64,000 nucleotides of DNA, taken from positions 1 to 64,000 of the forward strand of contig JAHALR010000012.1 of assembly GCA_018362895.1 (NCBI GenBank). The letters run 5' to 3'. Each line of letters opens with the position of its first letter. Position 1 is the first letter of the stretch. The notes under the pieces are model-generated. The model was not told where the DNA came from. It did not search any database and saw nothing but the letters and a program-made list of their open reading frames with translations. The translations under genes were made by a program, and so were the position numbers. This DNA comes from Clostridium sp. (GTDB lineage: Bacteria > Cyanobacteriota > Vampirovibrionia > Gastranaerophilales > Gastranaerophilaceae). Of the stretch, positions 7,587-16,378 are shown one piece after another.

Positions 7587-8717
7587 ATGGAAAAAAACTG
7601 TAAAACTGCAATCGGGATGATGTCAGGCACCTCTTTGGACGGAATAGATGCCTGTCTTTTAAAGATTTTTGATGATTTTAGTTATGAAGTTATTGACTGT
7701 TACAGTATTGATTATCCAACAGAAGTAAGAGACAAACTTTTTGAAGCCGCAAATAACAATGCACATACAAAAGATATTTGTAATCTTGATTTTGTTGTTG
7801 GCAGACTTTTTGCAAAGTGTGCAAATGAACTGGTGGAAAAATCAGGATTGAGAAAAAAACAGATTGATTATATCGCTTCTCACGGGCAAACGATATTCCA
7901 TATTCCCGAAGGAATTACAACCGGAGGCATTTCCACTGGCAGTACACTTCAGATAGGCAATATTTCTGTAATTTCAGAGCTTACAGGTATTACAACAGTA
8001 GGCGATTTCCGCTCAAAGGATATTGCAGCAGGGGGGCAAGGCGCGCCTCTTGTGCCTTTTGCCGATGAATTGATATTTAAAAAAGATATAGAAAGAGCAA
8101 TTCAAAATATTGGTGGAATAGGAAATGTGACTGTTCTTTCAAAAAAATGTGAGACCTTTGCTTTTGATACAGGACCAGGTAATATGCTTATTGATTATTT
8201 TGCAAAAAAAATATTTAATCAGCCTTATGACAAAGATGGGATACTGGCTTCAAAAGGAACAGTTGATGAAATGTGGTTGAAAGAGCTTTTAGATGAACCT
8301 TATTATGAAAAGTTTCCGCCAAAATCCACAGGCAGAGAACTTTTTAACACGGCTTACGCTGAAAGAATTGCAAAGAAAGCTCCTGAAAATAAATATGACA
8401 TAATGGCTACTATAACAGCTTTGACTGCAAAAACAATAGCAGATGCTTATAAAAGATTTATTTTTCCAAAAACTGAAATAAAAGAACTTGTTGTTGGTGG
8501 CGGCGGTGCGTATAATTTAGAACTTTTGAGATATTTAAGATTGTATTTACCCAATTTGAGTGTGAAAACACACAAGGATTTCAACATTAATGATAAATAT
8601 AAAGAGGCGATAGCTTTTGCTATGCTTGGCTTTTGCACACTCAAAAAAATACCTAACTCTCTGGTGGGCTGTACAGGAGCACAAAAAAGAGTTATTATGG
8701 GTATAGTATCCTATTAG
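7587..8717 (+). CDS. anmK: Anhydro-N-acetylmuramic acid kinase
   Basis: 376 residues, the usual AnmK length. AnmK opens and phosphorylates 1,6-anhydro-MurNAc released by lytic transglycosylases, giving MurNAc-6-phosphate. The N-terminal GMMSGTSLDGID motif is diagnostic, followed by SHGQTIFH, GDFRSKDIAAGGQGAPLVP and GPGN. It is followed 18 bases later by murQ, whose product uses AnmK's product, so the pair is a peptidoglycan-recycling unit. A lytic transglycosylase gene sits at 56.7 kb. The ATG lacks a Shine-Dalgarno site. Confidence 0.93.
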   Translation: MEKNCKTAIGMMSGTSLDGIDACLLKIFDDFSYEVIDCYSIDYPTEVRDKLFEAANNNAHTKDICNLDFVVGRLFAKCANELVEKSGLRKKQIDYIASHGQTIFHIPEGITTGGISTGSTLQIGNISVISELTGITTVGDFRSKDIAAGGQGAPLVPFADELIFKKDIERAIQNIGGIGNVTVLSKKCETFAFDTGPGNMLIDYFAKKIFNQPYDKDGILASKGTVDEMWLKELLDEPYYEKFPPKSTGRELFNTAYAERIAKKAPENKYDIMATITALTAKTIADAYKRFIFPKTEIKELVVGGGGAYNLELLRYLRLYLPNLSVKTHKDFNINDKYKEAIAFAMLGFCTLKKIPNSLVGCTGAQKRVIMGIVSY

Positions 8718-8735
8718 TTAGTCGGGTAATTGTAA

Positions 8736-9623
8736 ATGAATTTTGATGCTGCAACGGAACATATAAACCCTGCAACAGTTAATATAGATTTAGTCGGAAC
8801 TTATGATATGCTCATGATGTTAAATGATGAGGACATAAAAGTTGCCTCGGCCGTAAGAAAATGTGTTCCGCAAATAGCACGGGCTGTTGATGTCATAGTT
8901 AGAAACTTTTTACATGGTGGACGACTTTTTTATGTGGGAGCAGGAACAAGCGGCAGATTGGGCGTTTTGGATGCTTCTGAATGTCCTCCGACTTTTAATA
9001 CACCTCCATCTCTTGTACAAGGGATTATTGCAGGTGGAGACAGAGCTCTTCGTGAAGCGATAGAGGGTGCTGAGGACTCTGAAGATCTTGCTATGAAAGA
9101 TTTCGCTGAATATGATATTTGTGACAATGATACGGTAGTCGGCATTTCAGCTTCTGGTAATGCTAAATATGTCACAAAATTTTTGCAAATTGCAAAAATA
9201 AAAAAATGTAAAACCGTTGTGATTACTTCAAATGCTCAAGCAAAAATGAAAGAATTTTCTGATGTTTTTATATGTGTTGAAACAGGTGCTGAAGCTATCT
9301 CCGGTTCAACAAGGTTGAAGGCAGGTACGGCACAAAAAATGATTCTGAATATGCTGTCAACTGCTTCAATGGTAAAAATCGGAAAAACATACCACAATCT
9401 TATGATTGATGTTAAACCAACAAACGACAAGCTGAAAAGAAGAGCTGTAACAATTGTATCTTCTATTTGCGGTTGTCGCGAGGCTACTGCAAAAAACGTG
9501 CTTGAAACTAACGGTTACAAGACAAAACATGCAATCCTTTTTATTTTATATGGACTAGATTATAATGAAGCAGACAAACTTCTGACAGAAAATCAGGGCG
9601 TCTTAAGAAGAATTTTTGAATAA
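8736..9623 (+). CDS. murQ: N-acetylmuramic acid 6-phosphate etherase
   Basis: 295 residues, normal for MurQ, which cleaves the D-lactyl ether of MurNAc-6-phosphate to give GlcNAc-6-phosphate and D-lactate. It is a single SIS domain. YVGAGTSGRLGVLDASECPPTF (about 67-88), in which the Glu is catalytic, AGGDRALREAIEGAEDS and GISASGN are diagnostic. It lies downstream of anmK in the same operon and directly abuts the stop of fliN on the other strand, with no spacer and no obvious terminator between them. Confidence 0.93.
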   Translation: MNFDAATEHINPATVNIDLVGTYDMLMMLNDEDIKVASAVRKCVPQIARAVDVIVRNFLHGGRLFYVGAGTSGRLGVLDASECPPTFNTPPSLVQGIIAGGDRALREAIEGAEDSEDLAMKDFAEYDICDNDTVVGISASGNAKYVTKFLQIAKIKKCKTVVITSNAQAKMKEFSDVFICVETGAEAISGSTRLKAGTAQKMILNMLSTASMVKIGKTYHNLMIDVKPTNDKLKRRAVTIVSSICGCREATAKNVLETNGYKTKHAILFILYGLDYNEADKLLTENQGVLRRIFE

Positions 9624-10163
9624 TTATAAGCTTTTTATTCTTTCTTCAGGATCTGTGATGCTTGTTATACGAAGTCCAAAATTATCTTCTATGACAACAA
9701 CTTCGCCATTTGCAACGTGTTTTCCATTTGCATAAAGCTCGACTGATTCACCTGCTACTTTATCAAGCTCAATGATAGAACCTCTTGTGAGTTCAAGTAC
9801 CTTTTTTACAGGAAGTTGACATCTTCCAAGTTCTACTGTCAGTTCGAGTTTTATGTCCATAAGAAGCTCAAGGTTTTTATTTGTGTCAGTATTTGTTGGA
9901 GTGTAGCTATCAAATGGTGTAAATTCAACGGGACGAACCGTGACAGGGTCACTGTTGTGCATACTTGTGTCAATTTTTACTTCTTCAGAATTGGGCTGAA
10001 TATCATCAAAATTGTAATTTACAGCATTTTGTCCGGCTTCATTTTCGACCGGTGTGGATTCATCAGGAATTTCCGAAGCAGGATTTTCGTTGCTGAAGTT
10101 GTCAAAAGAATCAGGAACATTCGGCTGATTTAAGTCATCATTTTGCATATTATCATCTTGCAT
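9624..10163 (-). CDS. fliN: Flagellar motor switch protein FliN/FliY
   Basis: 179 residues. The C-terminal SpoA/FliN domain (about 100-178) contains MDIKLELTVELGRCQLPVKKVLELTRGSI and the ending DNFGLRITSI, the conserved core that forms the C-ring base with FliM. The first ~95 residues are acidic, Asn/Pro-rich and probably disordered, longer than in E. coli FliN. No CheC phosphatase domain is present, so it is FliN rather than a full FliY. It is the last gene of motA-motB-fliL-fliM-fliN, 12 bases after fliM. Confidence 0.88.
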   Translation of the reverse strand: MQDDNMQNDDLNQPNVPDSFDNFSNENPASEIPDESTPVENEAGQNAVNYNFDDIQPNSEEVKIDTSMHNSDPVTVRPVEFTPFDSYTPTNTDTNKNLELLMDIKLELTVELGRCQLPVKKVLELTRGSIIELDKVAGESVELYANGKHVANGEVVVIEDNFGLRITSITDPEERIKSL

Positions 10164-10175
10164 TGGAAATCCTTT

Positions 10176-11186
10176 CTAAAAATAACGTTTTAAAGCATCA
10201 ACATAGTAATCATATCTGTCTGTGATTTTGACACAGATTTTATCTTTTATTCTTCCGGGTCTGGCATAGAATTTTCGTTCTTGATTTACCTTGACAATGA
10301 GGTCTTCGGTTGCTGCATTATCCAATTTTAATACATCTCCTTCTTTCAAATCAAGGAATTCTTTAAGGCTTATATCTGTTTGACCGAATAGAACATTTAT
10401 ATCAACAAGAGAAGTGTCAAGTTTTTCTATCATCTTTTGACGTTCTTCCGATGTTGCGATTATGCCTTTTGTTTGAAAAATGTGTTGTGTTGTAAGTTGT
10501 GAAAGTACATTTTCCAATACAGGATAAGGAAAGCATAAACTTATCAATCCGTAATGTTTTCCTGAGATATGTACTTCAAGTGTAATCAAAGCAACAATTT
10601 CACCTGCTGTTGCAACCTGAATTCCTGAATAATTATTGTCTAAACCTATCAAATTGCTTTCAACAGGTATGATATGTGACCAGGCGTCAGCGAGTGTTTG
10701 TGTTGTTCTTTCAATCATTTTTTTGACAAGAGATTCTTCTACATCAGTGAGCTCTCTCGGCTTTGATTCTACTGTGCCTACACCACCTAACATTCTGTCA
10801 ACTATGCTTGATAAAACTTCAAAGCTTATACCTAGAAGAATTTGACCTGGCAGTGGATTAAGTTCAAAGATTGCAATCGAAATAGGACTGGGTACTGAAC
10901 GCATAAATTCATCATAAGTGAGCTGGTCAACTGATACTACATCAACTTCAAGGTGCATTCTCAAATAAGCTGTCAAAACGAGCGCAAGTTGTCTTGAAAA
11001 CTCTTTATGAATATCCTGAAGCCCTCTCAAATGGTCTTTTGAAAATTTGTCAGGACGTCTGAAATTGTAAAGTTTATAGCCTTTTTTGTGCTCATCAACT
11101 TCATCAACTCCATTTATGAAGATACCTTTATCCGCATAATCCATCGGAAATGTATCCATTTTGTTGTCTGATTGAGAACCTGACAT
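10176..11186 (-). CDS. fliM: Flagellar motor switch protein FliM
   Basis: 336 residues. The middle CheC-like domain (about 45-240) includes YNFRRPDKFSKDHLRGLQ and the MLGGVGT (GGxG) loop. The C-terminal SpoA domain (about 255-330) binds FliN. FliM transmits CheY signals to the motor. The usual N-terminal peptide LSQxEIDALL, which binds phosphorylated CheY, is missing; the first 40 residues (MSGSQSDNKMDTFPMDYADKG...) show no such motif. This may mean a different signalling input. Middle gene of the motor operon. Confidence 0.9.
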   Translation of the reverse strand: MSGSQSDNKMDTFPMDYADKGIFINGVDEVDEHKKGYKLYNFRRPDKFSKDHLRGLQDIHKEFSRQLALVLTAYLRMHLEVDVVSVDQLTYDEFMRSVPSPISIAIFELNPLPGQILLGISFEVLSSIVDRMLGGVGTVESKPRELTDVEESLVKKMIERTTQTLADAWSHIIPVESNLIGLDNNYSGIQVATAGEIVALITLEVHISGKHYGLISLCFPYPVLENVLSQLTTQHIFQTKGIIATSEERQKMIEKLDTSLVDINVLFGQTDISLKEFLDLKEGDVLKLDNAATEDLIVKVNQERKFYARPGRIKDKICVKITDRYDYYVDALKRYF

Positions 11187-11206
11187 TACCTCTCCCCTAT
11201 ATGAGT

Positions 11207-11842
11207 TTATTGCATTATGAATTGACCGAAGCTGACTCTTATTACTTCTCTTTCTCCGTCAAAGATTCCGTTTACGGCTTCAGCAATCTGCTGTTTAGCC
11301 AGTTCTTTTCCAGCTGTTGTTGCCAGTTCATCGGATGTTTTGCTTGTTAATACCGTAATTACCGCATCTCTGATTGCCGGTTTATATTGTTCCATTTCTG
11401 CGACAATGCTTGCTTTTGGATCCGGTGCAGTAGTTTCTGCTCCATGTCCGCCATGACCGCTTTCTTTTTTAGGCTCTTCAATCTGTGTCGGGTCAGGTTC
11501 TGGATTTGTTATTTCAATAGCTACATTGGCTTTCAAATATCTTCTGGGATCAATATCACTAAGATTCATTGTAAAATCACCAAGATCAAGCACAATACCT
11601 TTTTCCGGTTTATCAAGAGGCTCTTCTGAGCCATCATCAACAGATTGCTCTGCTGAAACATTTTTTAGCTGAGTGGTTAGCAAATTGGATTGCAAAAAGT
11701 AATTAACACCTATAAATATTATACAAACAATAGTTGTTGTAATGATGTTAATAAGGATAGAGTTTCCTCCGTTTCCTCCTTCATTTCCTTTATCTTTTTC
11801 CGGTTTGAGATCCGGTTCTTTAGCCTGATTAGGTTTTGCCAT
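11207..11842 (-). CDS. fliL: Flagellar basal-body-associated protein FliL
   Basis: 211 residues with one transmembrane helix near the N-terminus (about 28-48, ILINIITTTIVCIIFIGVN) and a periplasmic C-terminal FliL domain. The landmarks are GIVLDLGDFTMNLSDIDPRRYLKANVAIE and the ending SFGQFIMQ. FliL surrounds the stator and modulates torque. A His/Gly-rich insert (EPKKESGHGGHGAE) near 125 makes it longer than usual. It lies between motB and fliM, as in many genomes. Confidence 0.82.
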   Translation of the reverse strand: MAKPNQAKEPDLKPEKDKGNEGGNGGNSILINIITTTIVCIIFIGVNYFLQSNLLTTQLKNVSAEQSVDDGSEEPLDKPEKGIVLDLGDFTMNLSDIDPRRYLKANVAIEITNPEPDPTQIEEPKKESGHGGHGAETTAPDPKASIVAEMEQYKPAIRDAVITVLTSKTSDELATTAGKELAKQQIAEAVNGIFDGEREVIRVSFGQFIMQ

Positions 11843-11862
11843 TTTATTTCTCCAACTGATAA

Positions 11863-12603
11863 TTATTTTTTATCTGAACTTAATATTATTATATCCACTC
11901 TTCTGTTTTTCGCTCTTCCTTGAGGAGTATCATTTTTTTCAATCGGCATAAATTCTCCATAGCCTACGGCTGATAATCTGCTTGGCGGGAATTTATATTT
12001 TTCTGTCAAATATTTGATTATATTTGTAGCTCTGGATGTAGATAACTCCCAGTTTGACGGATATTTTTCGTTTCTTATCGGCATTGAATCTGTATGTCCT
12101 TCAATTACGATAGGATTTTTAAATTTATCCAAAGAAGCAGCTATTCTGTCCAGAGTAATCATAGCTTGTGGTTTTATTATAGCAGAACCGGGGTCAAAAA
12201 GCATAGTGTCATTTAATCTGATTACTACACCTCTGGGCTCTTTTAGGACTTTTATCGAGGAATTCAGCTCTATATCTTTTTTGAATTCTTCTATGAGCTG
12301 ACCTGAGTCGAGTATGCCATCTCCGCCCTCTATAAGCGTTTTGCCTGCGTTTTCAAGTTTACTTTGAGTTTCTTGTTCTGTTTCAATATTCTTAACATTT
12401 TGTTCTGTTTGAGTATTTTGAATTGTTTGTGAGGCGAAAACTTTTTGTATAGACTTGTTAACATCTTTAACTTTTGTGTCACCCATAGATGAAGTAGCGA
12501 ACATAACCATAAACAATGCCAAAAGCATTGTCACAAAATCTGCATATGATATAACCCAACGGTTAATATAGTCATTTGAGTTTGAGTAATAATCGTTTTT
12601 CAT
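11863..12603 (-). CDS. motB: Flagellar stator protein MotB
   Basis: 246 residues. The single transmembrane helix (about 17-38, WVISYADFVTMLLALFMVMFA) includes the conserved Asp (D22 region) that carries protons or sodium ions. A plug/linker region follows, then an OmpA-like peptidoglycan-binding domain (about 130-240; IEGHTDSMPIRN, NWELSTSRA). It anchors the stator to the cell wall. The start directly follows the motA stop. Confidence 0.92.
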   Translation of the reverse strand: MKNDYYSNSNDYINRWVISYADFVTMLLALFMVMFATSSMGDTKVKDVNKSIQKVFASQTIQNTQTEQNVKNIETEQETQSKLENAGKTLIEGGDGILDSGQLIEEFKKDIELNSSIKVLKEPRGVVIRLNDTMLFDPGSAIIKPQAMITLDRIAASLDKFKNPIVIEGHTDSMPIRNEKYPSNWELSTSRATNIIKYLTEKYKFPPSRLSAVGYGEFMPIEKNDTPQGRAKNRRVDIIILSSDKK

Positions 12604-13407
12604 TTATCTGATTCCAAAAGTTCCCGGAACTTTTTTGTTTGTTTCGTACGTATGATTTCTGTTGTGATATTTTAAATAAGCAAGCAGCTTTTCTTCTATG
12701 ACCATTGGAGATTCTTCCATTTGAATAGAAACAATTCCTTGAAGTACTACTTCTTTCAAAAGAATCTTCTCTCTTAGGTTCATTTTAAGTTTTCCAGCAA
12801 TCGGGAGAAAAATTAAATTTGCAAAACCTACACCATAAAGGGTTGAGACAAAAGCAACAGCTATTCCCTGAGCGAGAATGTCAGGTTGTTGAATATAACC
12901 CATAATTTGTATGAGTCCGAATACAGCTCCGACAATGCCGAAAGTAGGGGCATATCCTCCTAATGCTTCAAAGACTCTTGAGTTTATTAATTCTTCCTCT
13001 TCATCATAAGATATTTCAGCTTTTAAAATGTCATAAATCATTTGAGGATTATTAAAATCGATAGAAAGTTGGACCCCTCTTTTCAAAAATGGATCCTGAA
13101 TATTATCAATTAGATTGTTGAGAGAAAACAGGCCTTTTAATCTTGCTTGATGAGCCAAATATATAATTTCATCAACAACTTTAATGTGAGAAGGATGTTT
13201 GTCAAAAAAAACGTCCATTGAAGCTTTAATTGCATTCATTAAAGTTGATGGGTTAAAATTCACTATTGCTGCACAGAAGGTTCCACCAAGAACAATCATT
13301 ACCGCTGATGGTTGAAACAGTGAAACCATTGATGCACCGTCAGCTCTGTGTGATACCAATATTAAAAAAACAGCAGCTATTATAGCTATTATTGCCGAAA
13401 AATTCAC
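12604..13407 (-). CDS. motA: Flagellar stator protein MotA
   Basis: 267 residues, a four-helix ion-channel stator protein. Helices lie near 1-20, 33-52, 155-180 and 185-205. GGTFCAAIVNF, the AEISYDEEEEL cytoplasmic segment and APTFGIVGAVFGLIQIM are typical of MotA/PomA. It is the first gene of the motA-motB-fliL-fliM-fliN operon. Whether it uses protons or sodium cannot be told from the sequence. Confidence 0.9.
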   Translation of the reverse strand: MNFSAIIAIIAAVFLILVSHRADGASMVSLFQPSAVMIVLGGTFCAAIVNFNPSTLMNAIKASMDVFFDKHPSHIKVVDEIIYLAHQARLKGLFSLNNLIDNIQDPFLKRGVQLSIDFNNPQMIYDILKAEISYDEEEELINSRVFEALGGYAPTFGIVGAVFGLIQIMGYIQQPDILAQGIAVAFVSTLYGVGFANLIFLPIAGKLKMNLREKILLKEVVLQGIVSIQMEESPMVIEEKLLAYLKYHNRNHTYETNKKVPGTFGIR

Positions 13408-13531
13408 AACCTACCTCGCCTGTTTTTGACTATACTAATCCCCAATTTATAAGTATCTGATAATATAATTTCACACTTTGATTGTACGGAATATCCGCCA
13501 AATAATGTATTTTTATTTTTTATACTTGGAA

Positions 13532-13559
13532 TGACAATATGTTTAAAAACCTGTATAAT
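13532..13559 (+). promoter_or_regulatory. Promoter of the prepilin-like gene
   Basis: ATGACA (13532-13537), a 16-base spacer and TATAAT (13554-13559). The predicted start of transcription is near 13566, just upstream of the AAGGAG ribosome-binding site at 13574-13579. The 163-base divergent gap between motA and this gene holds nothing else I can identify. Confidence 0.5.
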
Positions 13560-13585
13560 AAAAACGTAGTATGAAGGAGTTAGAT

Positions 13586-14257
13586 ATGGTCTTTAATAAA
13601 TATAAAAAATCTTCTGCTTTTACACTTGCTGAAGTGCTGGTTACTTTAATGATTATAGGTGTCATAGCTTCGATGACTATTCCTGCTTTAAAAAGAAATG
13701 CGGAAATGCAGGAAAATGTTGCTCTTCTTAGAAAAGCATATTCTTCTTTAAGACAGGCTACATCTGTTTTGGAAGGACAATACGGAGATTTCAAACGCTG
13801 GAGATTTAAAGACAGTTCTAACGATGAAGTTAACAGAATGGTTAAATATTACACAAGCGTGATGAATGTTTCAAGAGTTTGCGAAGCGAACAAAGATGGA
13901 TGCTGGACACAAACAAAAAACCTTTCGGGAACGAAAGTCGGTAATTCTTATGGAATCGGAACTAACATAGCTACTTTTTCTACAACTGATGGTATGAATT
14001 TCAGTTTGGATGGTACTGGAGATACTTCAGGGCTTAACTCTTCTTCTGCTCCTTCAGGTTCTTTAGGTTTTTATGTTGATGTAAATGGTGATAAAAAACC
14101 AAACCAGCTTGGTGTAGACGTTTTCTTCTTTGTAATGACAAAAGACAGAGGTATTATGCCTGCCGGTGCTGATGACGGATCAAAAGACTGTGTCGCTGGA
14201 AAAGCAGGAAACACTTGCGCAGCTAAAGTTTTGAAAGAAGGTAAAATAGATTACTAA
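13586..14257 (+). CDS. Type IV prepilin/pseudopilin-like protein
   Basis: About 223 residues from ATG 13586, chosen because GAAGGAG sits 7 bases upstream; ATG 13571 lies before that site. The short basic leader (MVFNKYKKSSA) is followed by FTLAEVLVTLMIIGVIASMTIP, the hydrophobic spine of type IV pilins with Glu at +5. The residue before the predicted cleavage is Ala rather than the usual Gly. After the helix comes a mixed globular head with paired Cys (VCEANKDGC, DCVAGKAGNTC) that could form disulfides and a Gly/Ser-rich middle. It could be a minor pilin or a type II secretion pseudopilin. Function is inferred from the N-terminus only. Confidence 0.78.
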   Translation: MVFNKYKKSSAFTLAEVLVTLMIIGVIASMTIPALKRNAEMQENVALLRKAYSSLRQATSVLEGQYGDFKRWRFKDSSNDEVNRMVKYYTSVMNVSRVCEANKDGCWTQTKNLSGTKVGNSYGIGTNIATFSTTDGMNFSLDGTGDTSGLNSSSAPSGSLGFYVDVNGDKKPNQLGVDVFFFVMTKDRGIMPAGADDGSKDCVAGKAGNTCAAKVLKEGKIDY

Positions 14258-14261
14258 AAAT

Positions 14262-14294
14262 AAAAAGGCTTTTCAAATTTTGAAAAGCCTTTTT
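14262..14294. terminator. Bidirectional terminator, prepilin / typA
   Basis: A long inverted repeat (AAAAAGGCTTTTC ... GAAAAGCCTTTTT) flanked by A and T runs lies between the two convergent genes and can end transcription from both sides. The typA stop codon follows immediately. Confidence 0.85.
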
Positions 14295-14297
14295 ATT

Positions 14298-16085
14298 TTA
14301 TCTTAATTTAACTAAATCATATTTTCTCATTCGAACATTTTCTGGTGTTATTTCGACAAGTTCGTCGTCTGATATATATTCCAGGCATTCTTCAAGAGAC
14401 ATTAGTCTCGGTGCTTGTAATGTAACCATAACATCTGCTGTTGCAGTTCTCATGTTAGTGAGTTTTTTAGTTTTGCATACATTTACTGCAATATCCTGAG
14501 GACGATTGCATTCACCAACAATCATTCCTCTATATACTCTTGTTTTTGGTACAACAAAGAAAACACCTCTGTCTTCAAATTGTGCCAGTGCATAAGGAAC
14601 TGCCTCACCGTCTTCAAATGCTATCAAAGACCCCATTCTTTGTCTGTTTATATCTCCTGCATAAGGTTTATAGTCGTAGAATGTGTGGTTCATTATGCCT
14701 TCGCCTCTTGTCATACGAATAAAATCGCCTCTAAAACCAATCAGACCTCTGGCAGGAATGAGAAATCTCATTTTTGAACGATTACCTGAGGCGTTCATTT
14801 CTTGCATTTCTCCTTTTCTGCCGGCAAGTTTTTCTATACAGCTGCCTGCATATTCTTCAGGAACATCAATCAATAAATCTTCGTAAGGTTCATAAAGTTC
14901 TTCATTTATTGTTTTGTAAATAACTTCCGGTTTGGAAACTTGAAATTCATAACCTTCTCTTCTCATAGTTTCAATGAGGATGCTTAAGTGAAGTTCACCT
15001 CTTCCTGAAACTCTGAATACATCTGTGTTTTCTGTATCTTCAACTCTAAGTGATACATTTTTTTCAAGTTCTTGATAGAGTCTTTTTCTTAATTGTCTTG
15101 AGGTAACGAATTTTCCTTCCTGACCGGCAAACGGACTATTGTTTACAGAAAAATTCATTTGTAAGGTCGGTTCATCAATTTTTATCAAAGGTAATGCTTT
15201 TGGATTTTCCAGGCAGGCAATTGTTTCTCCGATTTGTACATCGGGAAAACCTGCTATTCCGACTATATCACCGGCGTTTGCCTCTTTAATTTCGACACGG
15301 CCTAAGTCTTCAAAACCGAAAAGTTTTACAACTTTTCCTCTGCTTATGCTGCCATCTGTTTTTATCAAAGAAACTTGTTCTTGTGAATGGATAGAGCCAT
15401 TTACGATTCTTCCTATTGCAATTCTTCCGACATATTCATTGTAATCAAGAGTTGTTACATGGAATTGTAAGTCTTTAGTTACATCGGCAATAGGTGGTTT
15501 TATATTTTCAATTATTGAATCGAGCAAAGGAATAATATCTTTTGATTCGTCTTCGAGTTCTTTTTTAGCAAATCCGTTCAAACTGCTTGAATAAATGACA
15601 GGAAAGTCAATCAGATATTCGTCATCAGTCAGTTCTGTAAATAAATCGAACACTTTATTCAATGTGTTGTCAGGATCAGCAGCGGGTTTATCAATTTTAT
15701 TTATTACAACAATGACTCTTATTCCAAGTTCCAGTGCTTTTTGAAGAACAAATCTTGTTTGGGGCATTGGTCCTTCTGCTGCATCGACAATAAGTAAAGC
15801 TCCATCAACCATACCGAGTACACGTTCTACTTCTCCACCAAAATCAGCGTGCCCCGGGGTGTCTACGATATTGATTTTGTAGTCTTTATAGTGAACAGAA
15901 ACATTTTTTGCAAGGATTGTAATTCCTCGTTCTCTTTCAAGATCATTACTATCCAGAACACGTTCCTGAACTGTTTCATTTTCGCGAAAAACGCCGCACT
16001 GTTTGAGCATACAGTCAACAAGAGTGGTTTTTCCATGGTCAACGTGAGCGATTATCGCTATATTTCTTAATTTTGAATTTTCCAT
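14298..16085 (-). CDS. typA: Ribosome-associated GTPase TypA/BipA
   Basis: 595 residues, standard for TypA, an EF-G-like translational GTPase that aids 50S assembly and stress adaptation. G1 is AHVDHGKTT (13-21), followed by DTPGHADFGGEV (G3) and NKID (G4). The C-terminal half has the EF-G-like domains and the TypA-specific RMRKYDLVKLR ending. It is a single-gene unit, divergent from prs. Confidence 0.95.
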   Translation of the reverse strand: MENSKLRNIAIIAHVDHGKTTLVDCMLKQCGVFRENETVQERVLDSNDLERERGITILAKNVSVHYKDYKINIVDTPGHADFGGEVERVLGMVDGALLIVDAAEGPMPQTRFVLQKALELGIRVIVVINKIDKPAADPDNTLNKVFDLFTELTDDEYLIDFPVIYSSSLNGFAKKELEDESKDIIPLLDSIIENIKPPIADVTKDLQFHVTTLDYNEYVGRIAIGRIVNGSIHSQEQVSLIKTDGSISRGKVVKLFGFEDLGRVEIKEANAGDIVGIAGFPDVQIGETIACLENPKALPLIKIDEPTLQMNFSVNNSPFAGQEGKFVTSRQLRKRLYQELEKNVSLRVEDTENTDVFRVSGRGELHLSILIETMRREGYEFQVSKPEVIYKTINEELYEPYEDLLIDVPEEYAGSCIEKLAGRKGEMQEMNASGNRSKMRFLIPARGLIGFRGDFIRMTRGEGIMNHTFYDYKPYAGDINRQRMGSLIAFEDGEAVPYALAQFEDRGVFFVVPKTRVYRGMIVGECNRPQDIAVNVCKTKKLTNMRTATADVMVTLQAPRLMSLEECLEYISDDELVEITPENVRMRKYDLVKLR

Positions 16086-16324
16086 ATTTTACCTGTTTCG
16101 TTATTAATGTTATATTTGTAACCTTAAAAAAATGATATAACAGACAGTAAGCAAAGTAAAATTAATTTTGTTTATTATGCATTACATTTGTAACATTTTA
16201 TTTCGGAAATAAAAAACACTGAAATTAAAGTAACAAAAAATATTTTTACGATTTTTGTAATTAAACACATCAGGAAAAATTTAATATTTGAAAAAAAATA
16301 GTATGTTAATTATTAACTTACTGT

Positions 16325-16330
16325 TATAAT
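16325..16330 (+). promoter_or_regulatory. TATAAT -10 element of prs
   Basis: A perfect TATAAT inside TTATAATTGTATAG places the transcription start near 16337. The message then includes the AGGAAGG ribosome-binding site (16364-16370), which selects ATG 16379 as the prs start rather than the ATG at 16343. No convincing -35 is visible. The rest of the ~290-base typA/prs gap is AT-rich sequence with no feature I can name. Confidence 0.5.
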
Positions 16331-16378
16331 TGTATAGTCTTTATGAAGACATCTGTGAACTTTAGGAAGGAATGTAAA

